Shown here: in pieces, positions 1 through 6,908 of the stretch
Numbering within the stretch: position 1 is the first letter of the stretch
Layout: each line of letters starts with the position of its first letter
Source of the DNA: Dolosigranulum savutiense
Lineage (GTDB): Bacteria > Bacillota > Bacilli > Lactobacillales > Carnobacteriaceae_A
Assembly: GCF_039830095.1 (NCBI RefSeq)
Contig: NZ_CP142435.1
Span: 434,001-498,000 of the forward strand
DNA: 64,000 bases
Reading direction: 5' to 3'
Translations under genes and position numbers: made by a program
Notes under the pieces: generated by a model
The model's database searches: none
The model's input: the letters and a program-made list of their open reading frames with translations, nothing else
Told to the model about the DNA's origin: nothing

Positions 1-1530
1 GTATGATTGAACCCATGCTTTCTCCGTAAATAAGAAACCAGCCAAGTTCTCACCAAAAAATTCAACCATATCATTCCGTTCGCACTCACCATGAACTAAC
101 ACATCTAGACCAATCTCTTCTTGCAGACGAATAACACGTTCAATCTCTTGTTCGTTAAACTTACGGTATTCCGCTGCTGATTTTTCCCCTTTACGGAAGT
201 CGCTACGGTTTTTGCGCACTTCAGCTGTTTGTGGGAATGAGCCAATTGTCGTAGTCGGCAGTAGCGGTAAGTTGAACGCATCGCGCTGAATTCCCACACG
301 CTCTTTCGCTTCAGGTCGACGAGTAAAGTCATCCTCTGTTAAGTCTGCAACTTGCTGACGAACCGTATCATCCGGTTGCACGCGTGAGCCATCGAATAAG
401 TCCACATTAGCTTCCAGTGCTTCTTGGGTGCCATGTGCCAAAATCGCATCTAGTTCACTCAATTCATCCAGTTTTTCCGTAGCAAAGGCTAAGTGAGCTT
501 TTTGTTTATCACTTAGTGTTGTCTCATTCTCTAACGTATACGGCACTAATTGAAGGGAACAGCTCGTCGATAGCACAATTTGTTCCGCTTTTTCGCGCAG
601 TTGTTTGACTAATTTCAATGTTTCTTGGTAATTATTACGCCAAATATTTTTCCCATTCACAACCCCAGCGAAAAGTGTCTTGTCAGCTGGGAAACCATGC
701 TCCTGAACCAAAGCCAGTGACTGCTTACCTTCGACAAAATCAAGTCCTAATCCATCGATATCTAACGCTAGCAACTCGGTATATACATCACGCACATCAC
801 CAAAGTACGTTTGAACGAGAACCTTCACTTCTCCTTTTTCAGCTAATAACTCGGTGTACAGTGTCTGAAGTAACGCCTTATCTTCGGCGGTTAAATCAAG
901 CACTAACGATGGTTCTTCCAACTGCACCCAATCTGCTCCTAACTGATTAAAGCGAGCGAACCATTCTTTATACGCTGCTGCCAATTCACTCGCCACAGCT
1001 GACGGCTGACGACCATCCGTAAACTTCGCCAACTTCAGCAACGTGAACGGTCCAATAACAGTTGGTTTGGTCGTAATACCTAATGCTTTCGCTTCTTCAA
1101 ATTCATTAAAGGGCTTCTCACCGACTAATTTAATCTCTGTGCTTGGCTCAATTTCAGGGACTAAGTAGTGATAGTTGGTGTTGTACCATTTTTTCAGTGC
1201 TAGCGCTTTTACATCTCCAGCATCGCCTTGATATCCGCGTGCTTGCGCAAAATACGTATCTAGTTCGCTCAAGCCTAATTCACGGTATCTTTCCGGCACA
1301 ATATTGAATAATACAGCCGCATCCAATACTTGATCATAGAAACTAAAGTCATTCGACGGAATAAAATCAATCCCGCGTTCTTGTTGTAAGGTTAAGTGCT
1401 CCTTGCGCAAATCAGCTGCGACTTGACGTAAATCTGACTCATTAATAGTTTGTTTGAAGTATTTTTGTGTAGCAAATTTTAATTCTCGCAATTTTCCAAT
1501 ACGAGGAAATCCGATTGTTGAAGTTGTCAT
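1..1530 (-). CDS. metE: Cobalamin-independent methionine synthase MetE, C-terminal part cut by window edge
   Basis: MetE transfers a methyl group from 5-methyltetrahydropteroyl-triglutamate to homocysteine in the cytoplasm, the last step of methionine synthesis. The reading frame is open from an ATG at 1530 to the window edge, giving 510 of the usual 750-760 residues. The protein begins MTTSTIGFPRIGKLRELKF, a typical MetE N-terminus with the pterin-binding barrel. The second barrel begins near TTTIGSFPQT and the last visible part contains VLVHGECERNDMVEFFGENL, a highly conserved MetE segment. The zinc-ligand region (His-x-Cys and distal Cys) should lie beyond the edge and cannot be checked. 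A ribosome binding site AAGGGAG lies upstream of the ATG. A dyad at 1617-1635 suggests methionine-responsive control. Confidence 0.95.
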   Translation of the reverse strand, partial: MTTSTIGFPRIGKLRELKFATQKYFKQTINESDLRQVAADLRKEHLTLQQERGIDFIPSNDFSFYDQVLDAAVLFNIVPERYRELGLSELDTYFAQARGYQGDAGDVKALALKKWYNTNYHYLVPEIEPSTEIKLVGEKPFNEFEEAKALGITTKPTVIGPFTLLKLAKFTDGRQPSAVASELAAAYKEWFARFNQLGADWVQLEEPSLVLDLTAEDKALLQTLYTELLAEKGEVKVLVQTYFGDVRDVYTELLALDIDGLGLDFVEGKQSLALVQEHGFPADKTLFAGVVNGKNIWRNNYQETLKLVKQLREKAEQIVLSTSCSLQLVPYTLENETTLSDKQKAHLAFATEKLDELSELDAILAHGTQEALEANVDLFDGSRVQPDDTVRQQVADLTEDDFTRRPEAKERVGIQRDAFNLPLLPTTTIGSFPQTAEVRKNRSDFRKGEKSAAEYRKFNEQEIERVIRLQEEIGLDVLVHGECERNDMVEFFGENLAGFLFTEKAWVQSY

Positions 1531-1592
1531 CTGTCATCCGCTCCCTTGTTTTGATTGATTAAAAATAGTCTATCATAGAATCTTCACCCCGT

Positions 1593-1635
1593 ATAATACG
1601 CTCTAAACGCATTTCTCCATAGGCTAAAACTATGG
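1593..1635 (-). promoter_or_regulatory. Putative metE promoter with LysR-type (MetR/MtaR-like) operator
   Basis: A dyad CCATAG-N7-CTATGG at 1617-1635 contains ATAGTTTTAGCCTAT on the metE strand. It resembles the interrupted ATAG...CTAT dyads bound by MetR/MtaR/CmbR LysR-type activators of sulphur amino acid genes. A candidate -10 (TATTAT, 1593-1598) lies 18 bases downstream with no good -35, as expected for an activated promoter. The regulator assignment is inference. Confidence 0.4.
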
Positions 1636-1660
1636 CAACAATTCATCCTATGCTACATAT

Positions 1661-1695
1661 GAAAAAAACTGCTTAGATTATTCATCCAAGCAGTT
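1661..1695 (-). terminator. Rho-independent terminator after the LytTR regulator gene
   Basis: AACTGCTT (1667-1674) and AAGCAGTT (1688-1695) form an 8-bp perfect stem with a 13-base loop. On the minus strand it is followed by a run of seven T. It ends transcription of the response regulator gene just before metE. Confidence 0.8.
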
Positions 1696-1712
1696 GACTT
1701 ACAATCGTTTCT

Positions 1713-2462
1713 TCAAATATTAATACCTTGCATCTTATTTTTTATTTCCATTACATAACGCTTTGAGCACTCCACATACAGACCATTCGTAAATACAATC
1801 ATTCGTTTATCAACACGAAACATATCTACATAATCAAAATTAACCAAGGTAGATTGTGATACTTTAGTTAATTCTAAACATTCCTCTTCATAGTCACTAA
1901 TTTTACCATAGAATTCATGTTTTCCCCGCTTTGTGTATAGTGTTAAACGATGAGGTTTGTCTGATGTAGTCATGTACACAACATCATCTATAGGTAGCTT
2001 GTAACAAATATTTCCTACTTTAAATCTAACCACGGTAATTGCCTTTCTCTTTTGTTGCTGTATAAATCGATTATAGACTAATTCTAAATTGTTCATTAAC
2101 TGTTTTTTCACATGATCACTACTATTTTTTTCAATAAAATCAAATGTTTCTATTTTCCGTTTTAATGTCAGTGGTGCCATCTCTTCATGAGTAGTAATAA
2201 ATGTAAATTTACCCGTTACATCAATTGTTCTAATTTTATCTGCTAAATCTATACCATTCATTTCTTGTCCCAAATCAATATCCAAGTAATATGTCCCTCC
2301 TTGAATATTATATTCATTGATGTACTCTAACAATTCTGCTGAATTTGATGTTGCTAAAGCAATTTCAAATCGCTCTTGATAAATTGCACAGTACTGTTTA
2401 ATTATTTGAGTTATTTGTTCCAGTTGTCTTGAATCATCTTCGCAAATAAGTATTGGAAACAT
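1713..2462 (-). CDS. AgrA/ComE-like LytTR response regulator
   Basis: Cytoplasmic response regulator of a quorum-sensing-type two-component system, 249 residues, the usual AgrA length. The receiver domain (about 1-130) opens with ILICEDD and has the phospho-acceptor in YYLDIDLG (Asp61), matching the AgrA context. The LytTR DNA-binding domain (about 145-245) includes the YMTTSDKPHRLTLYTK and FYGKISDYE segments typical of AgrA. The ATG at 2462 is preceded by GGGAGAGGA. Its partner kinase lies at 4913-6205 on the same strand, but a 2.4-kb foreign segment separates them, so the gene may now be transcribed from a promoter inside the insertion. The reading frame and ribosome binding site look intact. 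No agrB or agrD gene is seen. Probable targets are the paired operators at 6266-6296 and 6332-6362. Confidence 0.85.
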   Translation of the reverse strand: MFPILICEDDSRQLEQITQIIKQYCAIYQERFEIALATSNSAELLEYINEYNIQGGTYYLDIDLGQEMNGIDLADKIRTIDVTGKFTFITTHEEMAPLTLKRKIETFDFIEKNSSDHVKKQLMNNLELVYNRFIQQQKRKAITVVRFKVGNICYKLPIDDVVYMTTSDKPHRLTLYTKRGKHEFYGKISDYEEECLELTKVSQSTLVNFDYVDMFRVDKRMIVFTNGLYVECSKRYVMEIKNKMQGINI

Positions 2463-2742
2463 ATATTCCTCTCCCTTTTTTGAGGTATGCCAAAGTCCAT
2501 TGCATTAATATTTGATATTTACTTTCATATCCAAGGTTTTCTAGCTCTTTTAGATAAATTAGGTAAGACAGTCTTAGAACTGCGTAAGTCGGATTCGGAA
2601 ATTTCTCCATAGATTCCAGATCCTTCTCCATCATATCCAAGGTTTTCTCTTCGATCTTCATCGCTATTTCCTCTGTCGCTTCCATCTGTGAAAACTCGTC
2701 CATCTCTACTTCTTGACCTATCATCTCGTCTATATAAATCAT
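2434..2742 (-). CDS. Small acidic protein of the inserted segment, C-terminus probably fused by insertion
   Basis: A 102-residue frame of unknown function. The chosen ATG at 2742 follows GAGGAGGTCAAA and is better than the ATG at 2763, which has no site. The first 50 residues are rich in Glu, Met and Asp; the rest looks like a helical segment (YAVLRLSYLIYLKELENLGYES). The last codons read through the ribosome binding site and start codon of the LytTR regulator (overlap 2434-2462). The C-terminal tail GRGIYVSNTYLRR is therefore likely a by-product of the insertion junction and not the native end. It lies 30 bases after the gene at 2773-3267 and shares its low GC, so both probably came from the same mobile element. 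I do not recognise a family. Confidence 0.5.
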   Translation of the reverse strand: MIYIDEMIGQEVEMDEFSQMEATEEIAMKIEEKTLDMMEKDLESMEKFPNPTYAVLRLSYLIYLKELENLGYESKYQILMQWTLAYLKKGRGIYVSNTYLRR

Positions 2743-2772
2743 TTTGACCTCCTCTATCCTCATTTATATTTT

Positions 2773-3267
2773 CTATATCTCTATTATAGTCGGCAGCCTA
2801 GCACGATCCATTTCCTTAGATTTTTCTATTGTTTTATCTATAATATCTTCGCTAACCCTTGATATTACAAGACCTATCTGTTCTAAAAAAATTGTATTAA
2901 TCCTAGAAAAATTATTTTTTAAATTTTCCATATCCATAGGATAGGCTGTATTAAACCTATTAGCTACTGCATAGGATATTGAGTCTCTCATAAACTTTTC
3001 AAAACTCAGTCTATCCTCTATATCTATTCTCAAATCAGTAAGAGCCAAGTGAATATATTTGTCTCCATAAATTTGGCTCAAAGAAAATATATTTTCATTA
3101 AGTGAATCACTAGCTTCAGGTTCTTTGTTGTATATACTTAATTGGCTATAAAAATCATATTTCTGATTATTACCTATAACTTTTAAGAGTTTTAAATATT
3201 CTTTTTCGTCTTGTAACACTTCATACTTTATTGCTTCTTGTATATTCTTAAAATCATTTACTTGCAT
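2773..3267 (-). CDS. Possible fragment of a conjugative-element helicase/ArdC-like protein
   Basis: A 164-residue protein; the ATG at 3267 has an excellent GGAGG seven bases upstream. Residues 22-50 (EYLKLLKVIGNN, KYDFYSQLSIYNKEPEA) resemble the N-terminal segment of large DNA helicase/methylase and ArdC-like proteins of integrative conjugative elements, where a motif of the type GNN..Y....QL.I....P.A is common. The later FEKFMRDSISYAVANRFNT segment also resembles those proteins. The usual proteins are far longer, so this would be a shortened or internally deleted relative. It ends in IIEI just before the small gene at 2742. Confidence in the homology is modest because I cannot run a profile search. 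The function in the host is unknown. Confidence 0.5.
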   Translation of the reverse strand: MQVNDFKNIQEAIKYEVLQDEKEYLKLLKVIGNNQKYDFYSQLSIYNKEPEASDSLNENIFSLSQIYGDKYIHLALTDLRIDIEDRLSFEKFMRDSISYAVANRFNTAYPMDMENLKNNFSRINTIFLEQIGLVISRVSEDIIDKTIEKSKEMDRARLPTIIEI

Positions 3268-3288
3268 TTCCTACCTCCTTTTTAGAGC

Positions 3289-3322
3289 AAAAAAAGACGA
3301 TAGATTTTAATTTTCTACCGTC
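3289..3322 (-). terminator. Terminator after the inserted hydrolase gene
   Basis: GACGATAGA (3296-3304) pairs with TCTACCGTC (3314-3322), allowing one G-U wobble on the minus strand. A run of seven T follows. It separates the hydrolase from the two downstream small genes. Confidence 0.8.
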
Positions 3323-3343
3323 CTTAAATATCCAAGTATTTTT

Positions 3344-4264
3344 TTATTTATGGTTTTCTTTTAAGAAAGCATCAATAGTTTTTCTTGATTCACTTTCTGC
3401 TTTATCATTGCTTTCAGTTGTCCCACCTGTTGCAATTCTAATTTTTCCTAAATTTAAAACACCATTGCTAGCAAATATATGCCCTGCTTTTTTATATGAA
3501 TAAATCTTTGCCTTAGGGTTTTGTTCTTTTATTTTATCTGCCATAGCAAGGCTATCCCACATCAAATCATCCTCGCCTACAATCATCAATATATTTGCCT
3601 TAACATCTTTGACTGGTATTAGTTTTTCTTGGCTTGATGAGTCTTTTTCTATTGCACTATTATAAGTTTCTTTATAACTAATAGGACTTTTAATAATATT
3701 CGGAACAATAATATTTTTTAAAAATGAGTTAAATGATGATTTTTTTATATCTATATATGGAAGTTCCTTTCCTTTATATTTCCATGATGAACCATAATCT
3801 TTAAAATCTAGACCGGCGAAATTATAAGATGAAGGTGCTATTAAAATCAGATTATCTATTTCCGAATATTTGCTAGCTAAATTAAGGGCATATTCTGCAC
3901 CTTTTGACGCTCCCAAAACACTTATTGGCTTATTGTCTTTTATATTTTTATTTAAATAATTGATAACATCTTCAAATTGTTCTAAAGGGATTTTTCTCAA
4001 AGTTTGTTCTTGGTTTTTCATGCCGAACATAAATAGTGCAAAGGTTTCATATCCCTCTTCAGCCAATCTTTTAGCAGTCTCAAAATTTGGACTTCCCTCA
4101 GAGCCTCCAAAACAAATTACAAGACCCTTATGTGATTTTTCCTTAGGCACAAATCTAAAGCCTTGCATCCTACCCTCATCTACATAAGTTACATCAACTC
4201 CATCAATATCTGTAGGATATAAACTTATATTAGTTACATCCTTATAATATTCAGGAATTTTCAA
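3344..4264 (-). CDS. BAAT/acyl-CoA-thioesterase-like alpha/beta hydrolase, start codon defective or non-AUG
   Basis: Serine hydrolase of the bile-acid-CoA:amino-acid N-acyltransferase / acyl-CoA thioester hydrolase C-terminal family. Nucleophile motif GASKGAEYAL (Ser about 119), acid GEDDLMWDS and catalytic His in KAGHIF are all present. The frame given starts at a TTG without a good ribosome binding site. The frame stays open 96 bases further upstream, to 4360, and encodes a hydrophobic segment (FFIIFSIVIILVVLVFIL) followed by RIYNDHKYKDINAL, typical of the membrane anchor of this family. There an AGGGG site is followed, seven bases later, by ATA (4358-4360) where ATG is expected. The gene is therefore either silenced by an ATG-to-ATA change or uses a rare start. 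The substrate is unknown. It belongs to the AT-rich insertion. Confidence 0.75.
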   Translation of the reverse strand: MKIPEYYKDVTNISLYPTDIDGVDVTYVDEGRMQGFRFVPKEKSHKGLVICFGGSEGSPNFETAKRLAEEGYETFALFMFGMKNQEQTLRKIPLEQFEDVINYLNKNIKDNKPISVLGASKGAEYALNLASKYSEIDNLILIAPSSYNFAGLDFKDYGSSWKYKGKELPYIDIKKSSFNSFLKNIIVPNIIKSPISYKETYNSAIEKDSSSQEKLIPVKDVKANILMIVGEDDLMWDSLAMADKIKEQNPKAKIYSYKKAGHIFASNGVLNLGKIRIATGGTTESNDKAESESRKTIDAFLKENHK

Positions 4265-4458
4265 AGCATTGATATCTTTATACTTATGGTCATTATATAT
4301 TCTAAGAATAAAAACTAAAACTACTAAAATAATAACAATTGAAAAGATTATAAAAAATATTTTATTCCCCTACTTTAAAATAGAATACAGATTCTACTAG
4401 TATTTAAAAAATCTGCTTGTAGTTATTATATCATCTTTAGAATATTATTTACACTAAT

Positions 4459-4914
4459 CTATATTAACACTTTAATAATCGCCATTAAAATATTAACCAC
4501 AATAGAATTGCCGGCCTGCTTATACAGCTTGCTTGAAGTACAATTCTTTCTTCTTGGATGTACTCTCTCTAGTTTATCTATATCACTATCATCAAAACCC
4601 ATGAGTCTTAAACATTCTCTTTCTGTTAAATACCTATACTGACCATTTCCAATATCTATTATTCCAGAATTAGGTACTCTCATTTGTTTTGTAGAAATAG
4701 TATACGAAAAATCTTTAATCACTTTGAGCCGCCCTCTAAAACTGTTATCTATACCTTTATTTAAAAATTTCAGCATATAAGGTTGGGTCATTGTATAAAG
4801 TTCACTTACATCCTTTTCTAAAAATTCACTTAGTGGTCTTGTTTCTTTCCTCTCCAATTTATTAAAAGAAAAGTTATTTGCTCCAAGACATGAAACAACA
4901 AATATCCTCTCCCT
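4459..4914 (-). pseudogene. C-terminal fragment of a cytosine-C5 DNA methyltransferase
   Basis: The frame is open from 4914 and encodes only the end of a type II cytosine-5 methyltransferase. It starts at motif VIII (RERIFVVS), passes through a target-recognition region, then motif IX (YRYLTERECLRLMGF) and motif X (KLYKQAGNSIVVNIL), ending about 15 residues later as expected. Motifs I-VI, including the catalytic Pro-Cys and the AdoMet loop, are absent, so it cannot methylate DNA. The only possible starts are a TTG at 4857 and similar codons, so it is probably not translated. The upstream edge coincides exactly with the kinase stop codon and with one of the two 10-bp repeats, making it the left boundary of the foreign segment. 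Presumably it came from a restriction-modification cassette. Confidence 0.8.
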
Positions 4915-6205
4915 AAGTTATTATAACAACAACAGTGAAAAAATAATCTGTTGGATGATACTGCACAAATAAATTATGATACGAATTACTCATCTGATCC
5001 ACAATAGTCAATCCTAAACCATCATGACCACTTTTAGTCGTATATTCTGGTTGATACAACATTTCCACATGACTTAATTGGTCAACTTCATACGTATTTT
5101 CTATTGTTATTTCTAGTGTTTCGTCCACTTGATTGACCACTATATTAACTTGCTTTTTTTCAATTTCTAATGTAGCTTCTATCGCATTATCTAATAAAAT
5201 ACCAATTAATCGAACCGCATCAAAATCATTCATATTAAATTTATTCATTTGTTGTTTACATTCAAAATGAAACAAAATATCTTCTTTAATCATTTTAAAG
5301 ATTTTTTCCAATAATAAATATTTAAATTGATCATGTTTAATATTGTCTATATCACTATATGAAGATACTGTTGACGTCATTTCTTCAGTTGAATAATCAT
5401 TAAGTTCTTTTACATATAGCTGTACTTGGCTATATTTTTGTTCCTTCAATAAACTATCTATTAATAGAAGTAAGTTTTTGTAATCATGCTTAAATTTCCT
5501 CAATTTTAGATGACTATTTTCAAGATCTTGTGTATATTTCTCTAACATTTCTATTTTCTTTTTATTAACTTGTCGATTATATATTTTATTCAAGAAAAAA
5601 TATAAAACGCCAACAAGTCCGAGCTGAGAGAATAAAAATAATGACAACAATGGATAATGATATAGCTGATCAGTTGCATTAATAACTAAATTATTAAATG
5701 TTAAAAATAATGTGAAAGCTATTAATACTCCCATAATCGCTGGTCCAAGCCCTGTATCTTCAGTAATTTGTTTATAATATGGTTTAATATAATATATACA
5801 CACAATAAAAATCAAACTAATGACTAATAGCTCGAGAAATCCTTCGTTGAATGTGATGTACTCATTTTTGAAGATATGCCTAAAACTAATATTAATTATC
5901 ATATCAACGGTTTCTCTAATAATATCACTGAAAATAATAATATTAATTAACTTGTAATCAAATTGTCTCGTATTATTAACTAAACATTTATACGTTATAA
6001 TAAAAAATATAAATTTACTCAACTGAGATATAAAAAACAGATCCGCAACTACCGCTTCTAGCACAAAACTAGTGATAATAATAATTATTATCTTTTTATA
6101 TTTATGTTGTATATTTATATTTTTCAAATTGCTTATATACAATATAGCTTGTAAATTTAAATAATAATAAACAATATTTCTTAATATGTATATGTTGGTA
6201 TCCAT
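4913..6205 (-). CDS. AgrC/ComD-like sensor histidine kinase
   Basis: Membrane sensor kinase, 430 residues. The N-terminal half has about six hydrophobic segments with no sizeable extracellular domain, as in peptide-pheromone receptors. The cytoplasmic part has the H-box KFKHDYKNLL, N-box LLDNAIEA and G-box GHDGLGLTIV of the HPK10 (AgrC/ComD) class with a GHKL ATPase. I chose the ATG at 6205 because AAGGAG lies ten bases upstream; the earlier ATG at 6229 has no site and would overlap the promoter. The stop TAG overlaps the 10-bp sequence that in the regulator gene is the ribosome binding site, so the ancestral operon was probably kinase stop / regulator start with tight coupling. The ligand is unknown. 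Confidence 0.85.
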   Translation of the reverse strand: MDTNIYILRNIVYYYLNLQAILYISNLKNINIQHKYKKIIIIIITSFVLEAVVADLFFISQLSKFIFFIITYKCLVNNTRQFDYKLINIIIFSDIIRETVDMIINISFRHIFKNEYITFNEGFLELLVISLIFIVCIYYIKPYYKQITEDTGLGPAIMGVLIAFTLFLTFNNLVINATDQLYHYPLLSLFLFSQLGLVGVLYFFLNKIYNRQVNKKKIEMLEKYTQDLENSHLKLRKFKHDYKNLLLLIDSLLKEQKYSQVQLYVKELNDYSTEEMTSTVSSYSDIDNIKHDQFKYLLLEKIFKMIKEDILFHFECKQQMNKFNMNDFDAVRLIGILLDNAIEATLEIEKKQVNIVVNQVDETLEITIENTYEVDQLSHVEMLYQPEYTTKSGHDGLGLTIVDQMSNSYHNLFVQYHPTDYFFTVVVIIT

Positions 6206-6229
6206 CACCACATTCTCCTTATTATTCAT

Positions 6230-6296
6230 ATCATATCAAAAAATGCACACCTACAACAGAAATATTTCTTATTCGGTATTATTCTTGTCTTAAGTG
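6230..6296 (-). promoter_or_regulatory. Kinase promoter with LytTR-type operator A
   Basis: Candidate -10 TATGAT (6230-6235, minus strand). Thirty bases upstream is a 31-bp element (6266-6296). Read on the minus strand it begins CACTTAAGA and ends TACCGAATAAGAA; its TAAGA repeats are spaced 21 bp apart, two helical turns. This is the architecture of operators bound by LytTR regulators such as AgrA and ComE. The same ends occur in operator B on the other strand. Regulation by the neighbouring LytTR protein is inference. Confidence 0.55.
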
Positions 6297-6331
6297 AACA
6301 TATACTATTTCATGACAACATTCACTCAAAC

Positions 6332-6400
6332 CACATAAGAACTAATAGCTACCGAATAAGAATGATTACTTTTATCAGAGCAACTTATTTCTTATACTAA
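6332..6400 (+). promoter_or_regulatory. Divergent promoter with LytTR-type operator B
   Basis: A 31-bp element at 6332-6362 begins CACATAAGA and ends TACCGAATAAGAA. It matches operator A at 22 of 31 positions, with the mismatches almost all in the spacer between half-sites. ATAAGAA is repeated at 6335-6341 and 6356-6362, again 21 bp apart. A candidate -10 TATACT (6395-6400) lies 32 bases downstream, nearly the same distance as for operator A. It would drive the plus-strand unit ending at 6853. Confidence 0.55.
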
Positions 6401-6445
6401 ATATAGAAGTTCATATTAATTGGTAATTTTTAGGGGGTAAAATTA

Positions 6446-6487
6446 TTGTTTAATAGAACGGTTGCTAATTCTCGACAGATTATGTAA
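6446..6487 (+). CDS. Possible 13-codon leader or signal peptide
   Basis: TTG at 6446 is preceded by a strong AGGGGG site eight bases upstream and opens a 13-codon frame (MFNRTVANSRQIM) ending in TAA at 6485-6487. It lies in the transcript expected from the operator B promoter, 23 bases before the membrane-protein gene. The good ribosome binding site is the only positive evidence. It could be a translated leader, a short signalling peptide or chance. Confidence 0.2.
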   Translation: MFNRTVANSRQIM

Positions 6488-6510
6488 ACTATTGTTAAGG
6501 AGGTAGTTTT

Positions 6511-6795
6511 ATGAGTAATTTCACAGATAAACGATTTTCGTTTGCTACATTTATGGTCATCTACTTATTTCAAGTAGCTGGAATCGGCTTTTTTTACTGG
6601 CTATCGCGTGGATCATTCGATCAGTATCCTATTGTTATCAACACCTTAGTACCGCTTATTATCTATCCAATCGTTTACTATTTTATCAATAAGCGATCTT
6701 TTTCCTCCGTTGATTTTACTCGATTAGTCTTAATCGTACTTGTGGGGACACCTCTGTGCATCATTATTGGTGCTTCCCTCGTCATGTTCATTTAA
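6511..6795 (+). CDS. Small membrane protein, three predicted helices
   Basis: A 94-residue protein with hydrophobic segments at about 12-33, 41-60 and 71-92 and short polar loops (SRGSFDQYP, NKRSFSSVDFTR). The ATG has AAGGAGG seven bases upstream. It matches no family I know. It sits alone between the operator B promoter and its own terminator, divergent from the sensor kinase. That context suggests a target of the two-component system, possibly an immunity-like or export-related protein, but nothing in the sequence proves a role. Confidence 0.7.
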   Translation: MSNFTDKRFSFATFMVIYLFQVAGIGFFYWLSRGSFDQYPIVINTLVPLIIYPIVYYFINKRSFSSVDFTRLVLIVLVGTPLCIIIGASLVMFI

Positions 6796-6818
6796 TGGTC
6801 ACTTTATTCACCATAGTT

Positions 6819-6853
6819 AAAGGCTCACCCATTGGCGGAGTGAGCCTTTTTTA
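6819..6853 (+). terminator. Terminator after the small membrane protein gene
   Basis: AAAGGCTCAC (6819-6828) and GTGAGCCTTT (6840-6849) form a perfect 10-bp stem with an 11-base loop, followed by T residues. Confidence 0.9.
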
Positions 6854-6908
6854 TACTATCTGTTCTTATTTTAAACGGATCACTCTCATACACTAGCAAT
6901 CGCTTCGA

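Larger units (their letters stand above)
2467..4914. mobile_element. Foreign segment inserted in the two-component operon
   Basis: This stretch of about 2.4 kb separates the kinase and regulator genes, which in this family are normally adjacent. Both ends carry TCCTCTCCCT (2467-2476 and 4905-4914, plus strand). At the right end it is the regulator's ribosome binding site; at the left end it encodes Arg-Glu-Arg of methyltransferase motif VIII and overlaps the kinase stop codon. Content: a methyltransferase fragment, a hydrolase without AUG start, and two small genes. Base composition is visibly more AT-rich than metE or the genes after 6.9 kb. No transposase, integrase or inverted terminal repeat is seen, so the mechanism is unknown; recombination at the short shared sequence is my inference. 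Confidence 0.55.

Noticed and set aside
618-950. 110-codon plus-strand frame
   Set aside because: Antisense shadow of metE.
1713-6205. Complete agr quorum-sensing locus
   Set aside because: Kinase and regulator are AgrC/AgrA-like, but no AgrB protease or AgrD peptide gene is present in the neighbourhood.
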